Source: Candidatus Chaera renei
Lineage (GTDB): Bacteria; Patescibacteriota; Saccharimonadia; Saccharimonadales; Saccharimonadaceae
Direction: 5' to 3'
Assembly: GCA_004100265.1 (NCBI GenBank)
Contig: SCKW01000002.1
Location: forward strand, 1-36,350
DNA length: 36,350 bases
The notes under the pieces are model-generated. The model searched no databases, had not been told where the DNA came from, and saw nothing but the letters and a program-made list of their open reading frames with translations. Every line of letters starts with the position of its first letter. Position 1 is the first letter of the stretch. The position numbers were made by a program, and so were the translations under genes. Positions 9,176 through 18,244 of this stretch are shown piece by piece.

Positions 9176-12058
9176 CTAATCGGCTTTTTGCAGACGAATG
9201 ACCAGGCGCGCCGAGTCAACTTGTGCTGATACTGCGTGCGCCCCATCGCCCTCCGACGATAGCTGCCTGGCAAGGGTCTCGGCCCGAATGGTTGCCGCGT
9301 GCTCCTGAATCGCCTGGCTCACCTCCTGGTCGGCAGTTTCCAGAACCAGATCAATCCTGTCATCAACCTTGAGCCCGGCGGCTTTGCGGGCATTCTGTAC
9401 CAGACGGACCACTTCGCGCATCGTGCCTTCGCGTCGCAGCTCGGGCGTCAGCTTGAGGTCAATCGCCACCCGCTCGCCCCATTTAACTGATTTAACGTTC
9501 AGCTCGTCGGCGATAATATCACTGTACTTGCCGGGCAGTTTGGGTACTGCTGCCTGGGACAAAGGCTGGCGGACCTTAATTTTGGCTTCGGCGCGTTGGG
9601 CCAGCCCCAGCGCGACATATTCCCTGGCAAGCCCCATGTCTTTTATAAGCTTTTGGTCCACCGGTCCAGCTTCCGGCCAATCGCTTAAATGCACCGACGC
9701 CGGCAGGCTGGTGCCCGCCGTCAGCTTTCTCCAAAGATGGTCTGGCAAAAACGGCGAAAACGGTGCCAGCATCTGGCACAACCGCAATAACGTGTAATTT
9801 AGCGTAGCGTAAGCCTGGCGTTTGTCTTGATCGTCTTCGCTCTTCCAGAAGCGGCGGCGCGAACGCCTGACATACCAGTTGCTAACATCGTCCAGCAAGT
9901 CGCTAAGCGGCCGAGTGGCCTTGTCTAGGCGGTACGCATCCATGGCCTTAGTAACTTCTTGAATCACCTGGTTAAGCCTTGACAGCATCCATCGGTCCAG
10001 CAAGTTGTCGCTAGCCGGTTCTACTAATGGATTGACCGGTCGCCAATTGTCAACCTCGGCGTACAGGCTGTAAAAAGCGTAAATGTTATTAAGCGTCATG
10101 AAGATTTTTCTTTGGGTTTCGCGCAGAAAATCAACGCTAAAACGTACGTCCTCGCCATTCACGATCGGGCTGCTGGCCATAAAAAATCGCAAAGTATCAA
10201 CGCCGAAACTGTCAAAAACCTCATCCATGGGCGCGTAGTTTTTCTTGCGCTTGCTAAGTTTTTCGCCATCGGCCGCGACCACCCAGCCGCTGCATATAAC
10301 GTTCTTGAAGGCGGGCTTGTCAAATAACGCCGTAGCTAGCACGTGCAAGGTGTAGAACCAGCCTCGGGTTTGATCGACTGCTTCGGCAATAAAATCGGCG
10401 GGATAGCGCTTATCCCAGTCCCGGTTACTCTCGAACGGGTAGTGATCCTGGGCGTAAGGCATGGAACCGCTCTCGAACCAACAATCGAAGACTTCATCTA
10501 TCCGTTTGGCGATTTTACCGCCGTCGGTTCTGATTTTAACCCTGTCAATATACGGACGATGCAGATCACCAACCAGCGAAGGTTCAACCGCCCGCCGCTT
10601 CAGCTCTTGCACGCTGCCAATTACCGTTACCTCGCCGTCGTCGGTTACCCACACCGGCAAGGGCGCTCCCCAAAACCGGTTTCGGCTAATTGCCCAGTCG
10701 CGAGCCCCCTCTAGCCAATTGCCGAAACGGCCGTCGCGAATATGGCCGGGCGTCCAATTGATTTTGCGATTGTTCTTTACCAACCTATCGCGCAACGAGG
10801 CAACGTTCACCATCCATTGGTCGGTGGCATAATACATCAGCGGCGTGTCGCAGCGCCAGCAAAACGGATAGGTGTGACGAATGGTTTCGGCAGCAAAGAT
10901 GCTGCCCCGCTTGGTCAGCTCCTCGATAATCAGCGAATCAGCCGACTTAAAGAACCGGCCCTCGATTTCGGCTGGCAAACTGCCCTGGGTAGAAATATGG
11001 CCGTTCTCGTCTACCGTTTTTAGAACCGGCAGGTTGTTTTTTCTGCCCAGCGCGAGGTCGTCTTCGCCAAACGCCGGCGCCACATGCAATACGCCCGATC
11101 CGTCTTCCGTGCTGACAAAATCGGCCGGCCAGACTTTGTACAGATTCTGGCTGTCCGCCAATTCGTCCAGACGCTTAAGCCGATACAGCGGCTGGTACGT
11201 CAGCCCAACCAAGTCCTGGCCCTTGACTTCTTTGATAATCCGATAGGTGTCGGTGTCCAGCACCTCCAGACGGCTGCTGGCCAGCACCAAAACTTGGCTG
11301 CCGCCGTCCTCTGAAGCTGTCTCTACGAACACGTAGCGGGCATCGGGCTTAACGGCAATCGCCGCGTTGCCAGGCAGCGTCCAGGGAGTAGTGGTCCAGC
11401 CTAGCAAGTGAGCGTCCTGATTTGCTAGTTTAAATTTAACGTAAACACTGGGGTCGGGTACGTTGTCTTGGTAGCCCTGATTAAGTTCAAAGTTGCTAAG
11501 CGGCGTGGCGCAACGAGGACAATACGGAGCACTGCGAAAGTCTTTATAAACCAGGCCTTTGTCATAAATCGTTTTAAACGCCCACCATACGCTTTCAATA
11601 TAGCTTTCGTCCAGCGTGGCATAAGTTTGTTCGTAATCCGCCCAGCGACCTACCCGGCGGAACATGTCTTCCCAAACATGCTTGTACTGAAAAACCGAAT
11701 CGCGGCAGGCGGCGTTAAACTTGTCAATGCCGAATTTGACTATATCTTGCTTGCCTCTGAATTTCTTGTCCTTTTCTATGGCGTACTCAACCGGCAGGCC
11801 ATGAGTGTCCCAGCCTACCCGGCGCGGCACGTAGTAACCCCGCATGGTTTTATAGCGAGTTACTGAATCCTTGATGGTGGTTTGCACTATGTGGCCATAA
11901 TGGGGCACACCGTTGGCAAAAGGAGGGCCGTCGTAAAAACTAAACAATGGCTTGTCCTGGCGGTTGGCTAGGCTTTTAGAGAAAGTGCGCTCCTTTTCCC
12001 ATACCCCAAGCATCTGCTCTTCCATTTTGGCTAAAAAATGCTTGTTTTGCTGTGTCAT
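9176..12058 (-). CDS. ileS: Isoleucyl-tRNA synthetase, IleS2 (eukaryote/archaea-like) type
   Basis: DGPPFANGVPHYGHIVQTTIKD (HIGH region); GEKLSKRKKNY (KMSKS region); VGWDTHGLPVE. Start at MTQQNKHF after AAAGGAACCGAT. Confidence 0.95.
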   Translation of the reverse strand: MTQQNKHFLAKMEEQMLGVWEKERTFSKSLANRQDKPLFSFYDGPPFANGVPHYGHIVQTTIKDSVTRYKTMRGYYVPRRVGWDTHGLPVEYAIEKDKKFRGKQDIVKFGIDKFNAACRDSVFQYKHVWEDMFRRVGRWADYEQTYATLDESYIESVWWAFKTIYDKGLVYKDFRSAPYCPRCATPLSNFELNQGYQDNVPDPSVYVKFKLANQDAHLLGWTTTPWTLPGNAAIAVKPDARYVFVETASEDGGSQVLVLASSRLEVLDTDTYRIIKEVKGQDLVGLTYQPLYRLKRLDELADSQNLYKVWPADFVSTEDGSGVLHVAPAFGEDDLALGRKNNLPVLKTVDENGHISTQGSLPAEIEGRFFKSADSLIIEELTKRGSIFAAETIRHTYPFCWRCDTPLMYYATDQWMVNVASLRDRLVKNNRKINWTPGHIRDGRFGNWLEGARDWAISRNRFWGAPLPVWVTDDGEVTVIGSVQELKRRAVEPSLVGDLHRPYIDRVKIRTDGGKIAKRIDEVFDCWFESGSMPYAQDHYPFESNRDWDKRYPADFIAEAVDQTRGWFYTLHVLATALFDKPAFKNVICSGWVVAADGEKLSKRKKNYAPMDEVFDSFGVDTLRFFMASSPIVNGEDVRFSVDFLRETQRKIFMTLNNIYAFYSLYAEVDNWRPVNPLVEPASDNLLDRWMLSRLNQVIQEVTKAMDAYRLDKATRPLSDLLDDVSNWYVRRSRRRFWKSEDDQDKRQAYATLNYTLLRLCQMLAPFSPFLPDHLWRKLTAGTSLPASVHLSDWPEAGPVDQKLIKDMGLAREYVALGLAQRAEAKIKVRQPLSQAAVPKLPGKYSDIIADELNVKSVKWGERVAIDLKLTPELRREGTMREVVRLVQNARKAAGLKVDDRIDLVLETADQEVSQAIQEHAATIRAETLARQLSSEGDGAHAVSAQVDSARLVIRLQKAD

Positions 12059-12088
12059 ATCGGTTCCTTTGCCGTCTCCCGCTTTCAT

Positions 12089-12340
12089 TAAAACAAAAAG
12101 CCATCTCTTTTGAAGGATTTGTCAGAATCCGCCGATACGGCGGACGGTACCATCTGACTTCCAAAAAAGATGGCTCTTTTTGGCTCTTGATTTCGTTCAG
12201 TCTAACGCGCTGGCACGTCGGGTTCTACTTTTCGCCTAAAAACAATGCTCTAAAGTTTAAACGAATTTCTTCCCGCTACTTCGCGGCCGATAACCGCTCA
12301 TCTGCCAGAGACATTACGCACAAGCAGAGTGTATTTATAA
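12089..12340 (-). ncRNA. T-box leader (tRNA-Ile-sensing) upstream of ileS
   Basis: Minus-strand RNA contains GUCAGA-[UGGUACC]-GUCCGCCG-UAU-CGGCGGAU-UCUGAC (12158-12121): the T-box antiterminator/antisequestrator with the UGGN-ACC bulge; N=U fits a tRNA with A73. Located directly upstream of an aminoacyl-tRNA synthetase gene. Confidence 0.78.
12099..12175 (-). promoter_or_regulatory. Long hairpin with trailing U tract that encloses the T-box element (attenuator candidate)
   Basis: Minus strand AGCCATCTTTTTTGGAAG ... CTTCAAAAGAGATGGCT followed by TTTTGTTTT just before the ileS start region. Confidence 0.6.
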
Positions 12341-12345
12341 ACCCG

Positions 12346-12375
12346 ATTATAACACTAAGCGGCGTTAACCTGCAA
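12346..12375 (-). promoter_or_regulatory. Promoter of the ileS T-box transcript
   Basis: Minus strand TTGCAG (12375-12370) N18 TATAAT (12351-12346). Confidence 0.6.
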
Positions 12376-12420
12376 AGTTAGCGGCCTAAGCAAAGATCAC
12401 CCCGAACCGGCCGCGCCCGT

Positions 12421-12927
12421 CTACCAAAGCCAGCGGTTTTTCCGCACCGCCGGCAAAGCCTGCCACCACCCGGCCAAGGAGTATTTTTTGGGAGCAGTGG
12501 CGATAATCGCTAACAGCGCGATATAGACCAAATGATCGTCAACCACCGGATTGTGCTTGAGAGGCAAAGAGGCGGCCCACATTAACAGCAATAAGGCGCT
12601 GCCGCTGATCGCGGCCAGCCTAACGCCCACGCCCAATAACAGGGCCGCGCCTACGCCCAAAAGCCCCAGCATAAAAAGCCAGTCTACCCACGCTTGGCCG
12701 GCCAGGGTATGAAAGAAGCCGGCAAACGGCCCCTCAACGCCGCGCAAAAAACCGGTAGTCGGCGAATCGCCGGCCAGCCAGGCTTTAGCTGGCGGGGTAT
12801 TAACGCCCAGTCCCAATAGCTTATCTAAAAAAGCCCAAAAAAAGACAAAACCAAGCATCAGCCTGCCCAAAGCGACAGCGGAGTTTCTTAAATCCGCGCC
12901 CCGACTGTTTTTAGCCATACCGCCCAC
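12421..12927 (-). CDS. DoxX/DoxD-like membrane protein
   Basis: LGRLMLGFVFFWAFLDKLLGLG...AWVDWLFMLGLLGVGAALLLGVGVRLAAISGSALLLLMWAA; four hydrophobic segments. Confidence 0.8.
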   Translation of the reverse strand: MGGMAKNSRGADLRNSAVALGRLMLGFVFFWAFLDKLLGLGVNTPPAKAWLAGDSPTTGFLRGVEGPFAGFFHTLAGQAWVDWLFMLGLLGVGAALLLGVGVRLAAISGSALLLLMWAASLPLKHNPVVDDHLVYIALLAIIATAPKKYSLAGWWQALPAVRKNRWLW

Positions 12928-13003
12928 CCCCTTTTTTATGTATCCTGCTTAAGCATTGTAGCCGCGCCCGGGCAAAATACAAGAGCGACCTTTAAGACCA
13001 TGG

Positions 13004-13273
13004 TTAACTGCTGCCGGCCGCGTAATAAGCTACTTCGTCAAACAGCGGCAGGGGCAAGCCTCGCCATATCTGCATCAGTTTGCCGGCATCATCCAGCGCG
13101 ACAATGCTGGGAAATTCCACCACGTCATAAAGCTCGCAAAACGCCTGGCCTTCGCTGGTGTCAGGATCGAGCACTTCCAGCGTCAAGGCCGTGCGACGCG
13201 TAAAATCTCTAAGATAGTCTTCCGCCTCGCGTGAGGTTGCGCTGTTAGGCCGATAAACCATAGCGGCTTTCAT
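13004..13273 (-). CDS. Small thioredoxin-like-fold protein lacking a CxxC motif
   Basis: AAMVYRPNSATSREAEDYLRDF...LEVLDPDTSEGQAFCELYDVVEFPSIVALDDAGKLMQIWRG: beta-alpha-beta pattern and VxxFPSIVAL cis-Pro-like loop. Confidence 0.6.
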   Translation of the reverse strand: MKAAMVYRPNSATSREAEDYLRDFTRRTALTLEVLDPDTSEGQAFCELYDVVEFPSIVALDDAGKLMQIWRGLPLPLFDEVAYYAAGSS

Positions 13274-13354
13274 ACTGTTACTTTAACATACCGCCGCGGT
13301 CAAGAGAGCCGGGAGCCGCGGTACGTTTTTTAACACCCTATGAAGACGTCAGCG

Positions 13355-16150
13355 TTAACTGCAACCAGAGGTAGTGCCGCAGCTGGTGCATATAAAACAG
13401 CTGCCGGCCCGCTGGGTAAGATTGCCGCAGTTAGAGCATAGCGGCGCATTGGCGCTTATGTAGTTGGCGGCAGCGCCAGGTTGCTGATCAACCGGAGCGG
13501 AATTGTCGGCGACAGACGGCTGTTTATCGCTTTTGGCCGGCCCGGACGCGGCCTGGGCTGCCGCGTCCTCTAGCAGGCTGGCTTGCTGAGTTTGCAAAGA
13601 TTGTTCCAGCTCTTCTAAAGAAGCCAGGCCAAGCTCCAGGCGGTCGTCGATACTTAGATATTCCAGGGCCAGCCTGCGAAAAATATAATCAACTAAGCTG
13701 GTAGCGGTTTTGATGTCGGGGTCATCAGTTGCGCCAGCCGGAGCGAAACTGGTACCGCTCATGGCTTTGACATACGCCTTAAGAGGCACGCCGTACTGCA
13801 AGCCGTAACTGATACTGCGGGCAAAAGAGTCCATCAGGCCGGCCAGCGTGGAGCCCATTTTGGCGGCGGTCACGAACAGCTCGCCCGGGCTGCCATCGTC
13901 GTATTCTCCCACGGTGAAATAACCGTGCAGGTCGCCCACTCTGAAGCTGAAAGTTTTGGAAAGACGGCGTCTGGGCATCTCTCGGCGTACGGCAGCCCCC
14001 TTAACCACGATGGCGGGGGCGGCTTTTGTTAAGGTACCGGCTTCGGCGGCTACCTGGTCTTTGGATTGCTTCTGCCGGCTTTCCAAGGGCTGGCCTACTT
14101 TGCAATTGTCGCGGTAAATGGCGATGGCCTTAATGCCCATCTTCCAAGAATCAAGATAAATCTGCTCCACGTCCTCAACGCTTACCGACTCGGGCATATT
14201 CACCGTCTTGCTAATGGCGCCAGAGATAAACGGTTGCACCGCCGCCATCATTTTAACGTGGCCCATGTAGTGAATAGCGTTGTCACCGACGGCGCAGCTA
14301 AAGACGTTGGTATCTTCGGGTTTTAGGTGCGGCGCGCCTACAACCGTTCCCTTGTCGTGAATGTACGAGGCAATGGCGTGAGCCTGATCCTTGGTATAGC
14401 CCAGGACTTTCAGCGCCCTGGGGATAGTTTGATTAACGATTACCATGGAACCGCCGCCCACCAAAGTTTTGAATTTAGCCAGAGAAAAATCGGGTTCCAC
14501 GCCGGTAGTGTCGCAATCCATCATAAAGCCGATGGTGCCGGTAGGAGCTAGTACGGTGGCTTGCGAGTTGCGTACCCCGTATTTGGCCCCCAGCTCAACG
14601 GCCTCGTCCCAAGCCCCAGCTGCGGCGCTGAGCAGCTCTTCGGGCACCAGACCGGCGTCAATGTCCTGAAGGGCGTCGCGATGCTTCTTCAGTATCCGGT
14701 TCATGCCCTCCTCGTCCTTGGCGTAACCCGCGAATGGACCGACCCGTTTGGCGATTTTGGCGCTAGTAGCGTAAGCGTGTCCCGTCATCAGAGCGGTTAA
14801 AGTAGCAGCCACGGCCCTTCCTTCGTCGCTGTCGTAGGGCAAGCCTTTGGCCATGAGCAGCGCTCCCAAATTCGCGTAACCCATGCCCAGTTCGCGGTAA
14901 GCGCGGGCGTTTTTTTCGATGTTCTCGGTTGGATACTCGCTGTAGCCGACTAAAATTTCCTGAGCCAAGAAGACGGTTTCGACTACGTGTTTGTAGGCGT
15001 CAACGTCCAAACTGCCGTCATCCTTTAGAAACTTCAGCAAATTCAAACTTGCCAGATTACACGCTGAATTGTCCAGATGCATATACTCGGAGCAAGGATT
15101 AGAGGCATTAATGCGCCCCGCTTTTGGGGTGGTGTGCCAGTCGTTGATAACTGTGTCGAACTGCACCCCGGGATCGGCACATTCCCAGGCGGCTTCGGCT
15201 ATCTGTTTAAACAGCTGGCGGGCCGGCAGGGTTTTGTGTATCTTTTTATCCTTTACGCCTACCAGGTTCCAGTCTTCGTCCGCCTCTACCGCCCGCATAA
15301 AATCATCGTTCACCCGCACCGAATTGTTGGCGTTTTGGTATTGAATCGAAATGATGTCGCGGCCGTTCAGCCCCATCTCAAAACCAGCCGCTTCCAACAC
15401 CCGGGCCTTGCGTTCTTCGCGGGCCTTGCACCAGATGAACTCTTCAATGTCGGGGTGATCAACGTTCAAAATAACCATCTTGGCGGCCCGGCGGGTCTTG
15501 CCGCCGCTTTGAATGGTCCCGGCGCTGGCGTCGGCGCCGCGCATAAAGCTCACCGGGCCCGATGCCCTGCCGCCACTGGAACTAAGCAGCTCGTGCGATC
15601 CTCGCAGGGCGCTGATGTTTAGTCCCGCCCCCGAACCTCCTTTAAAGATCATGCCCTCTTCGCGATACCAGTTTAAAATTGAGGGCAAGTTGTCCTCGAC
15701 CTTCAGGATAAAACAGGCGCTGGCCTGCTGGGATCTATCCGGTGCCCCAATGTTAAACCAGACGGGGCTGTTAAAAGCCGCTCGCTGGGTTGCCAGAATA
15801 TACTTCAGCTCGGCGTTGAACACGTCGGCCTCGGCTTCGTCAAGAAAATAGCCGTTTTGATAACCGTGGCGGGTAATCGTGTTCACTACTCTGTCGATTA
15901 GCTGCTTTAAGCTGAATTCACGACCCGGGGTACCCGGCGTGCCGTAAAAATATTTCTGGGCAACTATGTTAACGGCGTTCTGCGACCAAAAGTCAGGAAA
16001 CTCAACGTCGGCCTGCTCAAACACCACCTTGTCGGTGGCAGGATTAACTATTTTCGATTGCCGCTTGACCCAATTTAACGGTTGATAGGGATCGATGCCG
16101 TCCTCTGTGAAATACCGAGTAACTGAAAGTGTCGACACGCTTTGTGCCAT
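13355..16150 (-). CDS. nrdJ: Adenosylcobalamin-dependent (class II) ribonucleoside-diphosphate reductase
   Basis: FNSPVWFNIG; FKGGSGAGLNISALRGS; NPCSEYMHLDNSACNLASLNL; ATVLAPTGTIGFMMDCDTTGVEPDF; Cys-rich C-terminus CSNCGNLTQRAGSCFICTSCGTTSGCS; SD AAGGAGG. Confidence 0.94.
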   Translation of the reverse strand: MAQSVSTLSVTRYFTEDGIDPYQPLNWVKRQSKIVNPATDKVVFEQADVEFPDFWSQNAVNIVAQKYFYGTPGTPGREFSLKQLIDRVVNTITRHGYQNGYFLDEAEADVFNAELKYILATQRAAFNSPVWFNIGAPDRSQQASACFILKVEDNLPSILNWYREEGMIFKGGSGAGLNISALRGSHELLSSSGGRASGPVSFMRGADASAGTIQSGGKTRRAAKMVILNVDHPDIEEFIWCKAREERKARVLEAAGFEMGLNGRDIISIQYQNANNSVRVNDDFMRAVEADEDWNLVGVKDKKIHKTLPARQLFKQIAEAAWECADPGVQFDTVINDWHTTPKAGRINASNPCSEYMHLDNSACNLASLNLLKFLKDDGSLDVDAYKHVVETVFLAQEILVGYSEYPTENIEKNARAYRELGMGYANLGALLMAKGLPYDSDEGRAVAATLTALMTGHAYATSAKIAKRVGPFAGYAKDEEGMNRILKKHRDALQDIDAGLVPEELLSAAAGAWDEAVELGAKYGVRNSQATVLAPTGTIGFMMDCDTTGVEPDFSLAKFKTLVGGGSMVIVNQTIPRALKVLGYTKDQAHAIASYIHDKGTVVGAPHLKPEDTNVFSCAVGDNAIHYMGHVKMMAAVQPFISGAISKTVNMPESVSVEDVEQIYLDSWKMGIKAIAIYRDNCKVGQPLESRQKQSKDQVAAEAGTLTKAAPAIVVKGAAVRREMPRRRLSKTFSFRVGDLHGYFTVGEYDDGSPGELFVTAAKMGSTLAGLMDSFARSISYGLQYGVPLKAYVKAMSGTSFAPAGATDDPDIKTATSLVDYIFRRLALEYLSIDDRLELGLASLEELEQSLQTQQASLLEDAAAQAASGPAKSDKQPSVADNSAPVDQQPGAAANYISANAPLCSNCGNLTQRAGSCFICTSCGTTSGCS

Positions 16151-16286
16151 TTGAGCTTTGCCCTCCTTTGGTTTGTTTGTTGGTTAATTTTTTGATTTTT
16201 GTGAAACAGAACCCCGCTTAGTTGGCTCCCGCTTGTTCCGATGTGCGGTTTTTAAAAACGCGGTTCTATTAAACAGCGAACGAGTA

Positions 16287-16769
16287 TCAACTTTGAGCCG
16301 AGGTGCCACTTTCGTCGTGACGCAGTTTCAGGTCATCAAGCACGGCCTGGAATTCGCTGACGTCTTTAAATTCACGATAGACGCTGGCAAATCTTACGTA
16401 AGCGACTTCATTGCGCCTGCCCAGCTCTTCCAGCACCAGATCGCCTATGCGGCGTGACGGCACTTCTTGTACACCCATGCCGTAAAGCTCGTTTTCTACC
16501 TTGGCGACGATCTCTTCGATTTCCAGATTCGAGGTCAGAAACTTACCAACCGAACGATGGATGGCCGCAAAAAGTTTTTGCCGGTCGAACAGTTCCCGGC
16601 TGCCATCTTTTTTGATGACTGCCAAATTGGGCCGCTCAATCCTTTCGTAGGTAGTGTACCGATATTGACAATCTAAGCACTCGCGGCGCCGCCTGATGGC
16701 GTCGCCGTCTCCCGCCTCACGCGATTCAACAACCCTTGAATCAAGGTGATGGCAGTGCGGGCACTTCAT
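16287..16769 (-). CDS. nrdR: Transcriptional repressor NrdR
   Basis: MKCPHCHHLDSRVVESREAGDGDAIRRRRECLDCQYRYTTYERIE: zinc ribbon plus ATP-cone; start at MKCPHC after AGAGGAG. Confidence 0.95.
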   Translation of the reverse strand: MKCPHCHHLDSRVVESREAGDGDAIRRRRECLDCQYRYTTYERIERPNLAVIKKDGSRELFDRQKLFAAIHRSVGKFLTSNLEIEEIVAKVENELYGMGVQEVPSRRIGDLVLEELGRRNEVAYVRFASVYREFKDVSEFQAVLDDLKLRHDESGTSAQS

Positions 16770-16846
16770 GGCTTGATTGACTCCTCTGGCCATTAGTTAA
16801 TACTAGCTCTACACCTCCCCTGGTGTAGCTGTTTTCTACTATACCC

Positions 16847-16856
16847 CTATATATAG
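16847..16856. promoter_or_regulatory. NrdR-box-like core CTATATATAG upstream of nrdR
   Basis: Palindromic CTATATATAG, the core of the NrdR-box consensus, in the nrdR promoter region. Confidence 0.45.
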
Positions 16857-16910
16857 CACGAGCACAATAGTTTTTCGCACAACGAAATTCAAGCATATCG
16901 CGGCTTAAGC

Positions 16911-18116
16911 TCAATCCTGATGTTTCCTTTTTTTGCGGCGGCGCAAAAACGCCGGAGCATCGGACTCGTCATCTTCGTTGTAGTTCCAAATGCTCTTGCC
17001 TTCCGGCTCTTCTTCGGCAAAAGCCCCCGCGGGCTGGTGATTTAAGTTCAGGTCGATCTTACTGATATCTTCATCCTTTAGCTGGCTGCCAGTAGCTCCG
17101 GCAATCGCCGGCTCGGTTTCCGGGAGGGGCGTTAGCGCGGCGGCTTTTTCATGGAAGTACGCACTGTCAAACCCGGTAGCTACTACCGTGATTACCAACT
17201 CGTCTTCCATTTCCGGCTTGAGCGTGGCGCCAAAAATAATGTTGGCATCGGGCGCTACTGCCGAGGTAATGATTTCGGCGGCCTCCTGAATTTCGCTCAT
17301 ACTCATGTCGTATCCACCGGTCACGTTAAACAAAACGCCCCGGGCGCCGTCTATGGAAACTTCGATCAACGGCGACTCGATGGCTTGTTGAGCGGCCAAA
17401 GCGGCCCGATTGTCGCCGCTGGCCCGGCCGATACCCATCAGGGCGCTGCCGGCATTGTTCATAATCGCCTTGACGTCGGCAAAGTCCAGGTTAATCAAGC
17501 CGTGCTCGGTAATCAATTCTGATATGCCTTGAACGCCCTGGCGTAAAACGTCGTCGGCGACACGGAACGTTTCTAGCAGCGGGGTTCGTTTGTCGATAAT
17601 CTGCAGTAACCGATCGTTGGGTATGGTTATCAGCGTATCCACCTGCTTGCCCAAATGGGCAATCGCCCATTCGGCGTTGACCCTGCGTTTTTCGCCCTCA
17701 AAGCTGAACGGCTTCGTGGCCACGCCAACCACTAAAATACCCATCTGCTTGGCGATTTCGGCTACGATGTGGCCGCCGCCGCTGCCAGTACCGCCGCCGG
17801 CGCCGATCGTGACAAACACCATGTCGGCACCTTCCAAGGCTTTTTTAATTTCGTCGCGTGACTCTTCGGCGGCTTTTTGGCCGACAGCCGGATCGGCTCC
17901 CGCGCCAAGACCGCGGGTAGTCTCTTTGCCTATATGGATTTTTACGTCCGCGGCGGAATTATGCAGCGCCTGGGCGTCGGTGTTGATAGCTATGAACTGC
18001 ACGCCTTTCAGTCCCGCGTCCTTCATGCGGTTAACTGCCTGACCGCCGGCGCCGCCGACTCCAGCAACTTTTATGTTGGCAAACGTTTGTATATCCGCAG
18101 GTTTAATCTCAGGCAT
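16911..18116 (-). CDS. ftsZ: Cell division protein FtsZ
   Basis: [40 protein letters not shown] (tubulin signature); NPD-type loop regions. Start at MPEIKP (ATG) preferred over upstream GTG. Confidence 0.97.
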   Translation of the reverse strand: MPEIKPADIQTFANIKVAGVGGAGGQAVNRMKDAGLKGVQFIAINTDAQALHNSAADVKIHIGKETTRGLGAGADPAVGQKAAEESRDEIKKALEGADMVFVTIGAGGGTGSGGGHIVAEIAKQMGILVVGVATKPFSFEGEKRRVNAEWAIAHLGKQVDTLITIPNDRLLQIIDKRTPLLETFRVADDVLRQGVQGISELITEHGLINLDFADVKAIMNNAGSALMGIGRASGDNRAALAAQQAIESPLIEVSIDGARGVLFNVTGGYDMSMSEIQEAAEIITSAVAPDANIIFGATLKPEMEDELVITVVATGFDSAYFHEKAAALTPLPETEPAIAGATGSQLKDEDISKIDLNLNHQPAGAFAEEEPEGKSIWNYNEDDESDAPAFLRRRKKRKHQD

Positions 18117-18244
18117 ATAACAAGTCTGTTCCTTATTGTTCACAATAAGTATACACTGTCATTCGTCCATGGCAAACCAAGAACCATATTTTTATGCACT
18201 GCCGTCGGCGGGCCGATTGACACCTGGCTATCTGCACTAATATT

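Noticed and set aside
10343-11866. Several plus-strand ORFs of 76-132 aa inside ileS
   Set aside because: All are antisense to a clearly recognised ileS coding frame, with no family resemblance.
15077-15622. 181-aa plus-strand ORF inside nrdJ
   Set aside because: Antisense shadow ORF of the highly conserved NrdJ frame.
16151-16286. Cobalamin riboswitch upstream of the B12-dependent RNR
   Set aside because: No recognisable B12-box sequence in the short nrdR-nrdJ intergenic region.
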